Positions 35,242-46,313 of a DNA stretch of 64,000 nucleotides are shown one piece after another (position 1 is the first letter of the stretch; every line of letters begins with the position of its first letter). The stretch comes from Mycobacterium arosiense ATCC BAA-1401 = DSM 45069 (lineage in GTDB: Bacteria; Actinomycetota; Actinomycetes; Mycobacteriales; Mycobacteriaceae), in the NCBI RefSeq assembly GCF_002086125.1, contig NZ_MVHG01000012.1:1-64000 (forward strand), given 5' to 3'. The notes under the pieces are model-generated. The model worked only from the letters and a program-made list of their open reading frames with translations, was not told the DNA's origin and made no database searches. The translations under genes and the position numbers were made by a program.

Positions 35242-36149
35242 TGCGGCACCGAGAAACCGCCCGGTGTCCCGGAGTCTCCCGGCCCGGGGGGATTCGGGTG
35301 GGGGTCCGGCCATTTGGTGACTTGCTGCGGCGGCGCGCCAGGCCAGCCCGGGGGGCCGTACGCGGGGCCGGTCGGTGGCCATGGCGCCATATGACCCGGC
35401 GCGGGCATGGGCGGACGCAGCCGGGCCAGTTCGCGCCGGTGCCGCTCGGCCAGGACCGCGGCGAGCACGAGTTCCGGCGGGGCGCCGGGCGGTGGCGGCG
35501 GCGCGATGCGGGCCACCACGTCGCCGGCGATCCGGTAGGCCATCTGCAGGCGCAGCTGACGGTCGAGCTGTGTTGCCCTGGAAAGGAATTGGCGCGCAAC
35601 CTCGACCTGGCCGACGGATAGCCCCGACAGCTGCAGCGACGATGCCCACCACGCCAACGACGGCGGCATCATCGGCGGGGGCCCGAGGCGGGGCCCGCGT
35701 TCGTTGACCACCACCGTGCCGGCAAAGAAATCGCCGATGCGTTTGGCCTTGGGGGACAGGATGCTGCAGATGACGGCCGGGCTGCCGAACAGCATCCAGA
35801 TTTCCACCAGGGCCGCCAGGGCGCGAAACAAGGCCTGGCGGAAGCGTTCTGGGCCTCCGTCGTCGGACACTACCCGCAGACCCATCGCGATCTTGCCCAC
35901 CGAGCGTCCCCGGGTAGCCGTTTCGAGGACCAAGGGATAGCCCACAATCACCAGCACCGTAAAAATCAGCAGGATCGCACTACTGAGCGCGGTATCGAAT
36001 TGAGTCAGGGTGGCGGCCCACAGCATCAGGCCGAGCAGGTATCCGATGAACATGACCGCGATGTCGATCAGCGCGCTCAACGCCCGCACAGGCAGCTGCG
36101 CGATCTGCACATCGAGCACCACGGCGTCCCCGGTCACCACCTCCGACAT
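35238..36149 (-). CDS. RDD-family membrane protein (Rv3695)
   Basis: 303 residues. RDD domain in the first 150: Arg in QLPVRALSALIDIAVMF, two to three membrane helices, RGRSVGKIAMGLRVV, and KAKRIGDFFAGTVVV. A cytoplasmic Pro-rich tail fills the last 70 residues. RDD proteins are often grouped with SpoIIM, DUF58 and MoxR genes, as here, suggesting a shared membrane-protein assembly or transport role. Divergent from the SpoIIM-like gene. Confidence 0.9.
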   Translation of the reverse strand: MSEVVTGDAVVLDVQIAQLPVRALSALIDIAVMFIGYLLGLMLWAATLTQFDTALSSAILLIFTVLVIVGYPLVLETATRGRSVGKIAMGLRVVSDDGGPERFRQALFRALAALVEIWMLFGSPAVICSILSPKAKRIGDFFAGTVVVNERGPRLGPPPMMPPSLAWWASSLQLSGLSVGQVEVARQFLSRATQLDRQLRLQMAYRIAGDVVARIAPPPPPGAPPELVLAAVLAERHRRELARLRPPMPAPGHMAPWPPTGPAYGPPGWPGAPPQQVTKWPDPHPNPPGPGDSGTPGGFSVPH

Positions 36150-36226
36150 AACTTCGAACGGTACAGGTTGGGCACTGACGGCCGGCCGCGCTTTGTCATG
36201 CCGGCAGTGCGATTAGGCTGCCCAGG

Positions 36227-37219
36227 GTGGACGTCGATGCATTCGTGCTGGCCCATCGCCCTACCTGGGATCGCCTGGACCGATTGATCGGGCGGCGCCG
36301 GTCATTGTCCGGTGCGGAAATCGACGAACTAGTCGAGCTCTACCAGCGGGTCTCCACCCATCTGTCGATGTTGCGCTCGGCCTCCTCGGATTCCTTGCTG
36401 ATCGGCCGGCTCTCCAGCCTGGTCGCGCGGGCCCGTTCCGCGGTGACGGGTGCCCACGCGCCACTGAGCAGCGCGTTCACCCGGTTCTGGACGGTGTCGT
36501 TCCCGGTCGTGGCGTACCGCGGCGGGCGGTGGTGGGTGGCCACGGCGGTGGCGTTTCTCGCCGTCGTCCTCATCGTGGCGCTATGGGTCGCCGGCAGCCC
36601 CGAGGTTCAATCCGCGCTCGGAACACCTGATGACATCGAGCAATTGGTCAACCACGATGTCGAGTCCTATTACAGCGAACACCCCGCCGCCGCGTTTGCG
36701 CTGCAGATTTGGGTGAACAACTCCTGGGTTTCCGCCCAATGCATCGCGATGTCCGTGGTGCTGGGGCTGCCGATCCCGTTCGTGCTGTTCCAGAACGCCG
36801 CCAATCTGGGCGTCATTGCCGGCCTGATGTTTCCGGCCGGCAAGGGAGGCCTGCTCCTGGGTTTGCTTGCCCCCCATGGATTGCTCGAGCTCACGGCGGT
36901 ATTCCTTTCGGGGGCAACGGGAATGCGGCTGGGCTGGTCGGTGATCGCCCCCGGCGACCGGCCCCGGGGGCAGGTGCTCGCCGAGCAGGGGCGCGCCGTC
37001 GTCTCGGTCGCCGTGGGTCTGGTCGCGGTGCTGCTGGTTTCCGGGTTGATCGAGGCGCTGGTGACGCCCTCGCCGTTGCCGACGTTCGTGCGGGTGGGCA
37101 TCGGCGTCCTCGCCGAGGTGGCGTTTCTGTCCTACATCGTCTACTTCGGCCGCCGCGGCGTGCGGGCCGGGGAAAGCGGGGATATGGCAGAGGCGCCGGA
37201 CTTCGTTCCGACTCGCTGA
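36227..37219 (+). CDS. SpoIIM/DUF95-family membrane protein (Rv3694c)
   Basis: 330 residues, about six membrane helices. An N-terminal soluble helical part (1-80, DRLIGRRRSLSGAEIDELVELYQRV) precedes the membrane domain, with the family landmark HGLLELTAVFLSGATGMRLG. GTG start at 36227. Relatives include stage II sporulation protein M; in non-sporulating mycobacteria the role is unknown. It converges with DUF58, 18 bases apart. Confidence 0.9.
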   Translation: MDVDAFVLAHRPTWDRLDRLIGRRRSLSGAEIDELVELYQRVSTHLSMLRSASSDSLLIGRLSSLVARARSAVTGAHAPLSSAFTRFWTVSFPVVAYRGGRWWVATAVAFLAVVLIVALWVAGSPEVQSALGTPDDIEQLVNHDVESYYSEHPAAAFALQIWVNNSWVSAQCIAMSVVLGLPIPFVLFQNAANLGVIAGLMFPAGKGGLLLGLLAPHGLLELTAVFLSGATGMRLGWSVIAPGDRPRGQVLAEQGRAVVSVAVGLVAVLLVSGLIEALVTPSPLPTFVRVGIGVLAEVAFLSYIVYFGRRGVRAGESGDMAEAPDFVPTR

Positions 37220-37237
37220 GCCGGCGACGCCGGCGGG

Positions 37238-38559
37238 TTAGAGCCGCCCGGTCGCCTTCATCGCCAGGTAGTGATCGGCCAGCGCCGGTGCCAGTTCGGT
37301 GGGCGTCGCGTCGACGACTTCCACCCCGCTGCGGCGCAGCCGCGTGGCGATCGCACCGCGGTCGTTGCGGGATCGTTCGGCCGCCGCTGCGTCGTAGACC
37401 GCCGCGGCATCCGAACGGCCGGCGGCCATTTGGTCGACGCGCGGGTCGGAGACCGCGGCCAGCAGCAGGTGATGCTTGGCCGACAGCTGCGGCAGCACGG
37501 GTAGCAGGCCCTCGTCGAGGGCGGCCGCGTTGAGGTCGGTCAGCAGCACCACCAGAGAACGCCGGCGGGCGCGCAGCGCTATAGCGGAAACCATTGCCCG
37601 CCAATCGGATTCGACCAGCGTCGGCTGCAGGGGCGCCATCGCGTCGACCAACTGGGCAAGCAGTTCGGTGCGCGAGGCGCCGAACACACCGGCCCGGCTC
37701 ACCCGGTCGTGGGCGAGGAAGTCGACATGGTCCCCGGCCCGCGACGCGAGGGCCGCCAACAGCAGGGCGGCGTCCATCGACCAATCCAGCCGCGGCCAGC
37801 CCGCCGGATCGGCAGCGGTCGGATCCACCCCGACACGCCCTGCCGCCGTACGGCCCGTGTCGAGCACGATCACCACCCGCCGGTCGCGTTCGGGGCGCCA
37901 GGTGCGCACCACCACGTCGGCACGGCGCGCGGTGGCGCGCCAGTCGATCGAGCGGACGTCGTCACCGACGACATACTCTCGCAGCGAATCGAATTCGGTG
38001 CCCTGCCCGCGGACCAGCGTGGGCAGCAGGCCGTCGATCTCGCGCAGCTTGGCGAGCCGCGACGGCAGGTGCTTGCGGGCCAGAAACGGGGGCAGCACCC
38101 GCAACTGGCCGGGTACCGGGCGCGAACGTTGCCGTGCCGCCAGGCCCAGCGGTCCGATCGAACGGGCGGTCACCACCGTCGCGCGCTGATCGCCGCGGCG
38201 GACCGGTTGCAGCCGGGTCGCGACGTGCTGGTCCTGCCCTGCGGGGATGGTGAGTGGGTGGATGCGCGGCCGCGCCTGGGCGCTGGGCGGCCAGGTGTCG
38301 CGGACCTGGCCGCGGAACCTGCGCGGGCCGTCGTTGTAAATCAACAGTCCGCTCTCCACCTGCTGCCCGAGCCGGGCGGAGCGATCCGGGGAACGGGCGT
38401 AGCGCAACGTGGCGGGGCTGGCCGCCAATGCGATGTCGACGACCACGGCGATCGTCAGCGCGATCAGCAGGGCCGCGAAAGTCGGTGCCGGCCAAGGAGA
38501 CAGCGCGATCGGCAGGACGCAGATCAGTGCGACCAGCCCGGTGCGTCCGGTCAGGACCA

Positions 38560-38560
<1 letters not shown>
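37238..38560 (-). CDS. DUF58 protein with vWA-like domain (Rv3693)
   Basis: 440 residues. Two N-terminal membrane helices (about 6-46) precede a beta-rich region and then the DUF58 signature EFDSLREYVVGDDVRSIDWRATAR. A vWA-like fold follows, VVIVLDTGRT (MIDAS-like DxG rather than DxSxS). DUF58 proteins pair with MoxR ATPases in metal- or maturation-linked complexes. GTG start overlaps the moxR stop by one base. Confidence 0.92.
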
Positions 38561-39533
<973 letters not shown>

Positions 39534-39537
<4 letters not shown>

Positions 39538-40673
39538 GGGTGTGCGACCTGCCTTTCGATTTCGTCGAGCGCACGGGCCAGTTGTAACAGGTCGTTGTCG
39601 GTCGTCGGGGGCGGACCGAACAGATGGTAGGTGACGAAGGCCGGATCGGATCCGATGCGCTGGGCCGCCGTGGTGATCACCGCCGCGGGCGAAGCGCCCG
39701 CGCCCAGGCCGAGCCGCGGCAGCAGCCGCGCCACCGCGGCGGTGCGCAATGCGGTGGCCGCGCGATCGCGTGCCCGCCGGGACCGGTACAGCCGGCCGCG
39801 GCCCTCGACGGTCTCCGACGCGCGGACCACCACGGGCAGCTCCTCGGCCACCAGGGGGCCAGGCCGTCGGCCCTTCCACAGTGCGACCAGCAGCACCACC
39901 AGCGCCAGCTGCCCGACGATCCAGATGGCATTGGGTGGAATCAGCTCGAAAAGCGATGCCCTGGCTGAGGATTCACCCTCGACCTGGTGCGGCGCGTACC
40001 AGATGAGCCGGGGCCGGTCGCCGGCGAGGTTCATCGCGAGGGCGGCGTTGCCCGCTCGCAGCAGGCCGCCGTTGGTCATGAAGTCGGTGTTGCCGACCGC
40101 TGTGATGGTCCGCCCCTTCTCGCGGAAGCGAATCAGCGCGCCGTCGTAGCAGCGGGTCATCGCGCGGCCGTCTTTGGGCTCGTAGGTGGTGCTGCGTCCG
40201 AACCGCACCGAGCCGGCGCGAACCGCCTCGCGCAGCGTGCAATTCGGGTCGAGGTCGAAACCGTTGGCCCCGGAGGTCCGGATGTCCGGCAGCAGCGCCT
40301 CGCGGGTGCGCGTCGTCGGTTCCACCAGTAGCAGATCCGCATGGACGTCAGCCAGCCGGTCCAGCAGCGTGTCGGTGAGGTATTGGCTCTGGGCCACCAG
40401 GATCAGCGCATCGGGTCGCGCCGCGTCTTAGACGTCGGCGATGTTGTTGGCGACGACGACGTCGACACCGGCGTTGCGCAGCAACTCCACCAGCGCGTGG
40501 GCTCCGTCGGATCCGGTTGCCTGCGGGTCCATGCGTGCGCCGGGCCGCGGCGCGGTCACATAGGCATCGACGCCGGCGATGACCGCGAGCACCAGCACCG
40601 CGACGAGCACCCACCGCCAGGTGCGCCAACGCCGCGGCGTGGTTTCGGCAGGGGCGCCGATGGTCGTCGCCAT
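39534..40673 (-). pseudogene. DUF4350 membrane protein (Rv3691-like) interrupted by an in-frame TAA
   Basis: Reading from ATG 40673 (overlapping the previous stop) gives MATTIGAPAETTPRRW, a membrane helix, then DGAHALVELLRNAGVDVVVANNIADV. A TAA follows at 40430-40428 (codon 82), and the same frame continues DAARPDALILVAQSQYL to 39534. The second part holds the rest of DUF4350, including a membrane helix near 39900, so one substitution would restore a 379-residue protein. All neighbouring junctions are intact. It may be a true loss, a strain polymorphism or a sequencing error. Reinitiation at GTG 40397 is conceivable. Confidence 0.85.
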
Positions 40674-41326
40674 CAGTGCACCGCCGCCCACGACTCGGGT
40701 GCTTCCGCGCGGCCGGGTGCCAGCGGTCCGCCCTGCCAGCGGGACCGCAGGTGGTCGTCCAGCTCGGCGATCATCTGGTAGGCCGCCTGGGTGCCGGGTT
40801 GTTCACCGTACGTGACATCGTTGAAAGCCGTTGCCGCTTGCGTCAATTCGCCGGACAGATGGGGCAGCGCCGCGGCGGCGTCGCGGGCCAGCTCGTTGGC
40901 CGTGCGGCTCGGTGCCGGTGTCAGCACCCGGGTCTCTTCGAGCTGGCGGGCGACGGCGCGCAGCCGGTGACGAATCGCCGCGGCCCAGTCGCCCTGCGCC
41001 GCGTAATTTTCGGCGGTGACGCGATGCTGGGCCGCGGTCAGTTGGGCGGCTTCGAATAACGAGTAGTCACCGCCGCGGCGCGTGCGCATGGTGCGCCGCA
41101 GCACGTAGACTCCGACGACCACCGCGATGGCGAGCAGGGTGAAAAGCGCTGTGGCGGTAAGCCATCCGCCCGGTATCGTGGAGGTCTCCTGCAGCAGCCG
41201 GTAGATCAGGTCGTTGAGCCAGTCGACGATGTGTTCGCGTGCGGAGCCCTTCGAATAGATGGGTTTGTTGAGTTCGTCCTGCGCGACGCGGTGTGCGGCA
41301 TCGCGGTCGATGTCGATGGAAGGCAT
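40673..41326 (-). CDS. DUF4129-domain membrane protein (Rv3690)
   Basis: 217 residues with one membrane helix (about 55-77). The cytoplasmic DUF4129 domain has RHRLRAVARQLEETRVL and SRTANELARDAA, ending FNDVTYGEQPG ... YQMIAELDDHL. In other bacteria this domain is often fused to transglutaminase-like proteins near MoxR/DUF58. ATG 41326. The stop overlaps the DUF4350 start (ATGA). Confidence 0.9.
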   Translation of the reverse strand: MPSIDIDRDAAHRVAQDELNKPIYSKGSAREHIVDWLNDLIYRLLQETSTIPGGWLTATALFTLLAIAVVVGVYVLRRTMRTRRGGDYSLFEAAQLTAAQHRVTAENYAAQGDWAAAIRHRLRAVARQLEETRVLTPAPSRTANELARDAAAALPHLSGELTQAATAFNDVTYGEQPGTQAAYQMIAELDDHLRSRWQGGPLAPGRAEAPESWAAVH

Positions 41327-41348
41327 CCTCGGGCAATCCTTTCGGCCC

Positions 41349-42593
41349 TTATAGGGGCCGGGTCAGCCAGAGATTGTCGGTGGACGCGGCCGCGTAGGAC
41401 CCCTGCGCGGCTCCGCTCTGCAGCACCAAATCGAATGCCTCGGCGCGCATCCGGCGGTCGGTGTACAGCAGCACGATGACTCCCGCGTTGAAGGGTGTGG
41501 TGATGATCTCGCCGATCGCGGCCCCCACCGACAGGATCGCGGTGCTGACCACGAACGCCGTGCTGGACGAGGTGATCTGAAAAATCTGGCCGACGATGCT
41601 GAAGGGCGCCGCGACGGCGTTGGCGACGACGGATGCCACCAGGAAGGTGAGGAACCGGATGCCCAGCACCCGCCAGAAGCCGTTGCGAATGAGTTTGAAG
41701 GACCGGGTGATTGCGTCCATGACGGGCAACCGCTCCAGCACGATCAGCACCGGGGCGAACAGCACCACCGTGTACAGGTACGCCAGGAGCGCGAGCACGG
41801 CCAGCGCCGACGGGATGCCCAACACCACGGCCGCCGCGGCGTTGCCGATCGCCGCGAGCACACCGATGATCACCGCGACCAGTCCGGCAAGGGCCGCCAC
41901 CACGACGGCTTCCAGTAGGGCCAGGCCGAGCAGGGCCGGCAGACGCCCGCGGATTTTGGCCCAGGTTTCGCCGATGGTGATCGGTGACCCGAACACCGCG
42001 CGCCCGACGATGACGGTGAGCATGCCGGACAGCAACATGCCGCCCAGCCAGCCGACCAGGATGCCGCCGCCCACCGACGCCGTCCAGGCGCCCAGGACCC
42101 CCGAGCTCAGTTCGCCGGGCTGATCGGTGCCGAACCTGTCGGCGGCGGCCAGCGGCCCGAAGAACGCGACCTTGGTGATGATCTGCATGATCACCACGAC
42201 GATGGCAGTCAGACCCAACGTCGCCTTCGGGTTCGCTCGGACATACCCGACCGCGCCGTTGAAGATGTCGCCGAGGGTCAGCGGCCGCAGCGGGATGATC
42301 CCGGGTTTGGCGGCTCCGTAGCCCGGCGTGCCGAACGGGGGCGGCGATCCGTAGCCCGGTCCGACGCCGTAGCCCGTTGGCGGCCCGTATCCGGGCGCAG
42401 CGCCGTAACCGGGTGGGGACCAGTAGCCCGACGGGGACGGGTAGCCGGGCGGCGGGCCGTATGCCGGTGGCGGGCCGTATGCCGGTGGCGGGCCGTATGC
42501 CGGTGGCGGGCCGTACGCGGCTGGACCGTATGCAGGTTGTGGGCCGTATGCCGGTGGCGGACCGACCGGGTTACCAGGCGGCGGCGCGCTCAC
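41349..42593 (-). CDS. Polytopic membrane protein with Pro/Tyr/Gly-rich N-terminus (Rv3689-like)
   Basis: About 414 residues. The first 105 are Tyr-Gly-Pro-Pro repeats (AYGPPPAYGPPP), followed by about six membrane helices in a DUF7847/glycerophosphoryl-diester-like membrane domain (PLTLGDIFNGAVGYVRANPKATLG ... FKLIRNGFWRVLGIRFL). GTG 42593 (SAPPPGNP) is my choice; the frame stays open upstream, with GTG 42668 an alternative, so the start is uncertain. Likely cotranscribed with the DUF4129-MoxR-DUF58 genes. Confidence 0.85.
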   Translation of the reverse strand: MSAPPPGNPVGPPPAYGPQPAYGPAAYGPPPAYGPPPAYGPPPAYGPPPGYPSPSGYWSPPGYGAAPGYGPPTGYGVGPGYGSPPPFGTPGYGAAKPGIIPLRPLTLGDIFNGAVGYVRANPKATLGLTAIVVVIMQIITKVAFFGPLAAADRFGTDQPGELSSGVLGAWTASVGGGILVGWLGGMLLSGMLTVIVGRAVFGSPITIGETWAKIRGRLPALLGLALLEAVVVAALAGLVAVIIGVLAAIGNAAAAVVLGIPSALAVLALLAYLYTVVLFAPVLIVLERLPVMDAITRSFKLIRNGFWRVLGIRFLTFLVASVVANAVAAPFSIVGQIFQITSSSTAFVVSTAILSVGAAIGEIITTPFNAGVIVLLYTDRRMRAEAFDLVLQSGAAQGSYAAASTDNLWLTRPL

Positions 42594-42705
42594 CGAACCC
42601 CGCGGCTTCTGCAGCCGGGCGCGTCGTTCGTCATGGGCTCCATCCTGTCGGCGGCCGTGGCTTTTCACAATGTCGCCCCCCCACCCGGCGCGTAGCGTCT
42701 GACAC

Positions 42706-43170
42706 ATGGCGGAACTCAAATCCCGGATCCGGGCGGACCTGACCGCGGCGATGAAGGCCCAGGACAGGTTGCGAACGGCCACCCTGCGCATGCTGTTAGC
42801 TGCCATCCAAACCGAGGAAGTCTCCGGTAAGCAGGCCAAAGACCTCACCGACGAGGAGGTCATCAAGGTCCTGGCCAAGGAATCCCGCAAGCGAAGCGAA
42901 TCCGCGGAGATCTACACCCAGAACGGGCGCGCAGAGCTCGCCGCCAACGAGCACGCCGAGGGCCGGATCATCGACGAGTACCTGCCCACCCCGCTCACCG
43001 AGGCGGAGGTGGCCGACGTTGCCGACACCGCGATCGCGCAGGTCGCCGAGAAAATCGGCGAGCGGCCCGGGATGAAGCAGATGGGCATGGTGATGAAGGC
43101 CGCGACCGCGATCGCCGCCGGTAAGGCCGACGGCGCCCGCCTCTCGGCCGCCGTCAAGGAGCGGCTGTAA
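42706..43170 (+). CDS. GatB/YqeY domain protein (Rv3688c)
   Basis: 154-residue helical protein: MAELKSRIRADLTAAMKAQD, LRMLLAAIQTEEV, EYLPTPLTEAEV and GMKQMGMVMKAA are YqeY hallmarks. It resembles the GatB tail domain that contacts tRNA, but the role of the free-standing protein is unclear. It converges with selB, separated by 7 bases. Confidence 0.93.
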   Translation: MAELKSRIRADLTAAMKAQDRLRTATLRMLLAAIQTEEVSGKQAKDLTDEEVIKVLAKESRKRSESAEIYTQNGRAELAANEHAEGRIIDEYLPTPLTEAEVADVADTAIAQVAEKIGERPGMKQMGMVMKAATAIAAGKADGARLSAAVKERL

Positions 43171-43177
43171 CACCGGA

Positions 43178-44875
43178 TCAGACAACGACCCGGGTTCCGT
43201 CATCGCGGCGGCGCGTCGCGCGCCGGGCGTCGAGCGTTTCCAGCAGCGGTACCGCCACCCGCCGGGTGGTGTTCAGCGCCCGCCGCGCTTCGCTGACGGT
43301 GAACGGTTGCGGCAGCCCCGCCAGCACGGCGGCGGCACGGTCCAGCGCGTCGGGCCCCAGCACCACCCCGTCGGCGATCCGCGTCAGCCGCCCGGCCCGC
43401 ACCGCCGCGGCCAGCTCGCGGGGGCCCAGCTTCAGCTCGGCCAGCTCGTCGGCCTCGGGCGCCCGAAACGGCTCGGCGGCCAGCCACTCCTCGACCGTGC
43501 GCACGGCCTTATCGACACGCGCCGGCAGGCCCGACCCCGGGGGGCGGACCACCCCGTCGGCCACCTCGAGGCCGGTGCCGTGCAACAACTCCGGCAGCAG
43601 CTCGGCGGCGGGCAACCCGACCCGTTGTCGCAACGTCTCGAGCGGCATGCCCGCCGCGATGTCGTGATCGCCCACCCAGCGCCGCACCGCCGCGGTGGCG
43701 TCCTCGCGCCGCGCCGCCCACCACCGCGGGTCCACCACCCACTCGCCCACCCGCTGCCCGCGCGGCGCCAGACCCATGGCGCGCAGGTCGGCCGCGCGCG
43801 CGACGTCCGGCGCGCCGCGGACCTGGCCCGTGGCCAGCTCCGCGGCTCGAACCCGCGCCGCACCGCGCCGTCGCAGCGCGGGAGGCCGGACGTCGAGCAC
43901 CTCGATGCCCGCAGCGATCCGGTGCTGCCCGGGGTCGCGCAGCAACCCGACGTCCCTCACCCGCAACGGCAGCGGCCTGGACAGCCGCAGGCGCGCGGCG
44001 GCGGGCCCCAGCCGGCGCACCTGCACCGGCACGGCCGCCGACCCGACGTGCAGCATGAGCTGGCGACCCAGCGTGTCCACCGATCGCAGGGCCACGTCGA
44101 TCTCCGCGGTCTCCAGCCAGGCGCCCGGCGTGCGCACGGTGTCCCCACGGCCGATGTCGTGCCGGTCGACGCCCCGCAGATTCAGCGCGACCCGCGCCAC
44201 CGCGCCGACCTCGGCATGGTTGCGGCCCAACGATTGCAGCGCGCGGACGGTGACGCGGCGCCCGGCGTGCTCGAGTTCATCGCCCACTCGCACCGTGCCG
44301 GCGGCCAGCGTGCCGGTGACCACCGTGCCCGCGCCCCGGACCGTGAAGCTGCGGTCGACCCACAGCCGCACGTCGGCCGCGGGATCCGGCGCCGGCAGCC
44401 GGTCGGTCAGCGCCAGCAGTTCGGAGCGCACCCGGTCGAGGTCGGTGCCGATAGCCACGGCAGCACCGGCAAGTGAGGTGGCGGCGAGCCTTTCGGACGC
44501 CTGCGCGACGGCCGGGCCCGGATCGGCGAGGTCGGCCTTGCTGATCACCAGCAGCCCGTGCCGGACCCCGAGCGCGTCCAGCGCCGCCAGATGTTCCTCC
44601 GACTGCGGCATCCACCCCTCGGTGGCCGCGACGACGAACACCACCGCGGGGACGGCGCCGACGCCGGCCAGCATGTTGGCCACGAACCGCTCGTGGCCCG
44701 GCACGTCGACGAACGCGAGCTGACGGCCGCCGAGCTCTGTCCATGCGAAACCCAGATCGATGGTCAGGCCACGACGCTGCTCTTCGGCCAGCCGATCCGG
44801 CCACATGCCGGTAATCCGTTGCAGCAGAGTCGATTTGCCGTGATCGACGTGTCCGGCGGTGGCTAGGACGAACAC
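43178..44875 (-). CDS. selB: Selenocysteine-specific elongation factor SelB
   Basis: 565 residues. GTPase domain: G1 TAGHVDHGKSTL, G3 DVPGHERFVANML, G4 ISKADL. Then two EF-Tu-like beta barrels (LWVDRSFTVRGAGTVVTGTL), and C-terminal winged helices (from about 390) that bind the SECIS hairpin. It delivers Sec-tRNA to the UGA of fdhA nearby. GTG start at 44875 (VFVLATAGHVDHG) overlaps the selA end by 13 bases. Confidence 0.96.
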   Translation of the reverse strand: MFVLATAGHVDHGKSTLLQRITGMWPDRLAEEQRRGLTIDLGFAWTELGGRQLAFVDVPGHERFVANMLAGVGAVPAVVFVVAATEGWMPQSEEHLAALDALGVRHGLLVISKADLADPGPAVAQASERLAATSLAGAAVAIGTDLDRVRSELLALTDRLPAPDPAADVRLWVDRSFTVRGAGTVVTGTLAAGTVRVGDELEHAGRRVTVRALQSLGRNHAEVGAVARVALNLRGVDRHDIGRGDTVRTPGAWLETAEIDVALRSVDTLGRQLMLHVGSAAVPVQVRRLGPAAARLRLSRPLPLRVRDVGLLRDPGQHRIAAGIEVLDVRPPALRRRGAARVRAAELATGQVRGAPDVARAADLRAMGLAPRGQRVGEWVVDPRWWAARREDATAAVRRWVGDHDIAAGMPLETLRQRVGLPAAELLPELLHGTGLEVADGVVRPPGSGLPARVDKAVRTVEEWLAAEPFRAPEADELAELKLGPRELAAAVRAGRLTRIADGVVLGPDALDRAAAVLAGLPQPFTVSEARRALNTTRRVAVPLLETLDARRATRRRDDGTRVVV

Positions 44876-46155
44876 GCCCGTACCGCCGCGGCCAGCAGCT
44901 CGTCGTCCTCGGGCGCCACCGTGCACAGGTCGAGCAGACACCGGCCGCTCTCCAGACGGCCCACCACGGCCGGGGCGCCGAGCCGCAGCGCGGCGGCATA
45001 GGACTCGGGCAGGCTGACCGCGGCGCTGGGCAATTCGACCCCGGGCGCCCCGCCGCCGCCGACGGCAGCGACGCAGTCCACCGCCACCGCCCCGGGCAGC
45101 CCGGCGGCCAGCGCCTCGGCCCGGGCGCGCAGTCGGTTGACGTCGGCGGCCAGCGCCTGGGCCACCGGCGGGGGCGGCCCCAGCAGCGTCGCTTCCAGCG
45201 CGGCCAACGTCAGCTTGTCCACCCGCAGGGCCCGCGCGGCCGGGTGGCGCCGAATCCGCTCGATCAGCTCGGAGCGGCCGAAGAGCAACCCGGCCTGGGG
45301 CCCGCCGAGCAGTTTGTCCCCGCTCGCGGTGACCAGGTCGGCGCCGTCGGCCAGCATCGACGCCGCGTCCGGCTCGTCGGGCAACACCGGATGCGGCGAC
45401 AACAGGCCGGAGCCGATGTCGACCACCAGGGGGACGTCGAGCCTGCGCAGTTCCGGCGCCAGCGTCGCGACATCGGTGGCCGAGGTGAACCCGGTGACGT
45501 GGAAGTTGGACGGATGCACCTTGAGCACGAAACCGGTCTGCGGCCCCAGCGCCTCGGCGTAGTCGCGCAGGCTGGTGCGGTTGGTGGTGCCGACCTCGCG
45601 CAGCCGCGACCCGGTGGATTCCAGCAGTTCGGGGATGCGGAAGCCGTCACCGATTTCCACCAGTTCGCCGCGGCTGAGCACGATCTCCTTGCCGGGAGCC
45701 AGCGTCATGGCGGTCAACAGCAGCGCGGCGGCGTTGTTGTTGACGACGTGCACGCCGCCGGCGGTCGGGACCGCGCCCGCCAGCGCGGCCAGCGCCCCCC
45801 GGCCCCGGCGCGCGCGCCGGCCCGTCGCCAAATCGAACTCGACGTCGGTGGTCCCGCCGGCGGCGATCACCGCGTCCAGCGCGGCCCGCGACAGCGGCGC
45901 GCGGCCCAGATTGGTGTGCACCACCACTCCGGTGGCGTTGATGACCGGCCGCAGGCTCGAGGCGGTGGCGGGAAGCGCAGCGATGGCGTGCTCGGCGACC
46001 TGCTCGGGTGCGATCTCTCCGGCGCGGGCCCGCCGCTGCGCCGCGGTGATCACCGACTTCACCAGCGCGCGGCCCAGCACCCGCTGCGCCGCGGCCAGCC
46101 GCGGATCGGCCAGCAGCGTGTCGGTGCCGGGCACCCGGCGGCGCGGATCGGTCAT
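44863..46155 (-). CDS. selA: L-seryl-tRNA(Sec) selenium transferase SelA
   Basis: 430-residue PLP enzyme converting Ser-tRNA(Sec) to Sec-tRNA(Sec) with selenophosphate. INATGVVVHTNLGRAPLS is the family N-terminal signature; VDIGSGLLSP and TASGDKLLGGPQAG contain the cofactor Asp and Schiff-base Lys. ATG 46155. It lies 18 bases downstream of tRNA-Sec on the same strand, so tRNA and selAB may share a transcript. Confidence 0.96.
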   Translation of the reverse strand: MTDPRRRVPGTDTLLADPRLAAAQRVLGRALVKSVITAAQRRARAGEIAPEQVAEHAIAALPATASSLRPVINATGVVVHTNLGRAPLSRAALDAVIAAGGTTDVEFDLATGRRARRGRGALAALAGAVPTAGGVHVVNNNAAALLLTAMTLAPGKEIVLSRGELVEIGDGFRIPELLESTGSRLREVGTTNRTSLRDYAEALGPQTGFVLKVHPSNFHVTGFTSATDVATLAPELRRLDVPLVVDIGSGLLSPHPVLPDEPDAASMLADGADLVTASGDKLLGGPQAGLLFGRSELIERIRRHPAARALRVDKLTLAALEATLLGPPPPVAQALAADVNRLRARAEALAAGLPGAVAVDCVAAVGGGGAPGVELPSAAVSLPESYAAALRLGAPAVVGRLESGRCLLDLCTVAPEDDELLAAAVRACSS

Positions 46156-46173
46156 CGCGGCCCCGAAAGGAGA

Positions 46174-46268
46174 TGGCGGAGGCGGACGGGAATTGAACCC
46201 GCCAACGACAGCGACTGCCGTTCGACGGTTTTGAAGACCGCGCCGGTCACCAGACCGGACACGCCTCC
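46174..46268 (-). tRNA. selC: tRNA-Sec (anticodon UCA)
   Basis: 95 nt including an encoded CCA. Acceptor GGAGGCG pairs with CGCCTCC. The D arm has the 6-bp stem CCGGTC/GACCGG with a TGGT loop, diagnostic of tRNA-Sec. The anticodon loop is CTTCAAA (UCA). A very long variable arm has an 8-bp stem (AACGGCAG/CTGTCGTT, loop TCG), and the T loop is TTCAATT. It reads UGA in fdhA. Confidence 0.97.
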
Positions 46269-46313
46269 TCGAGCCATGGCGCCAATTGTGGCAGCCTTCG
46301 GCGCACGGGCACC

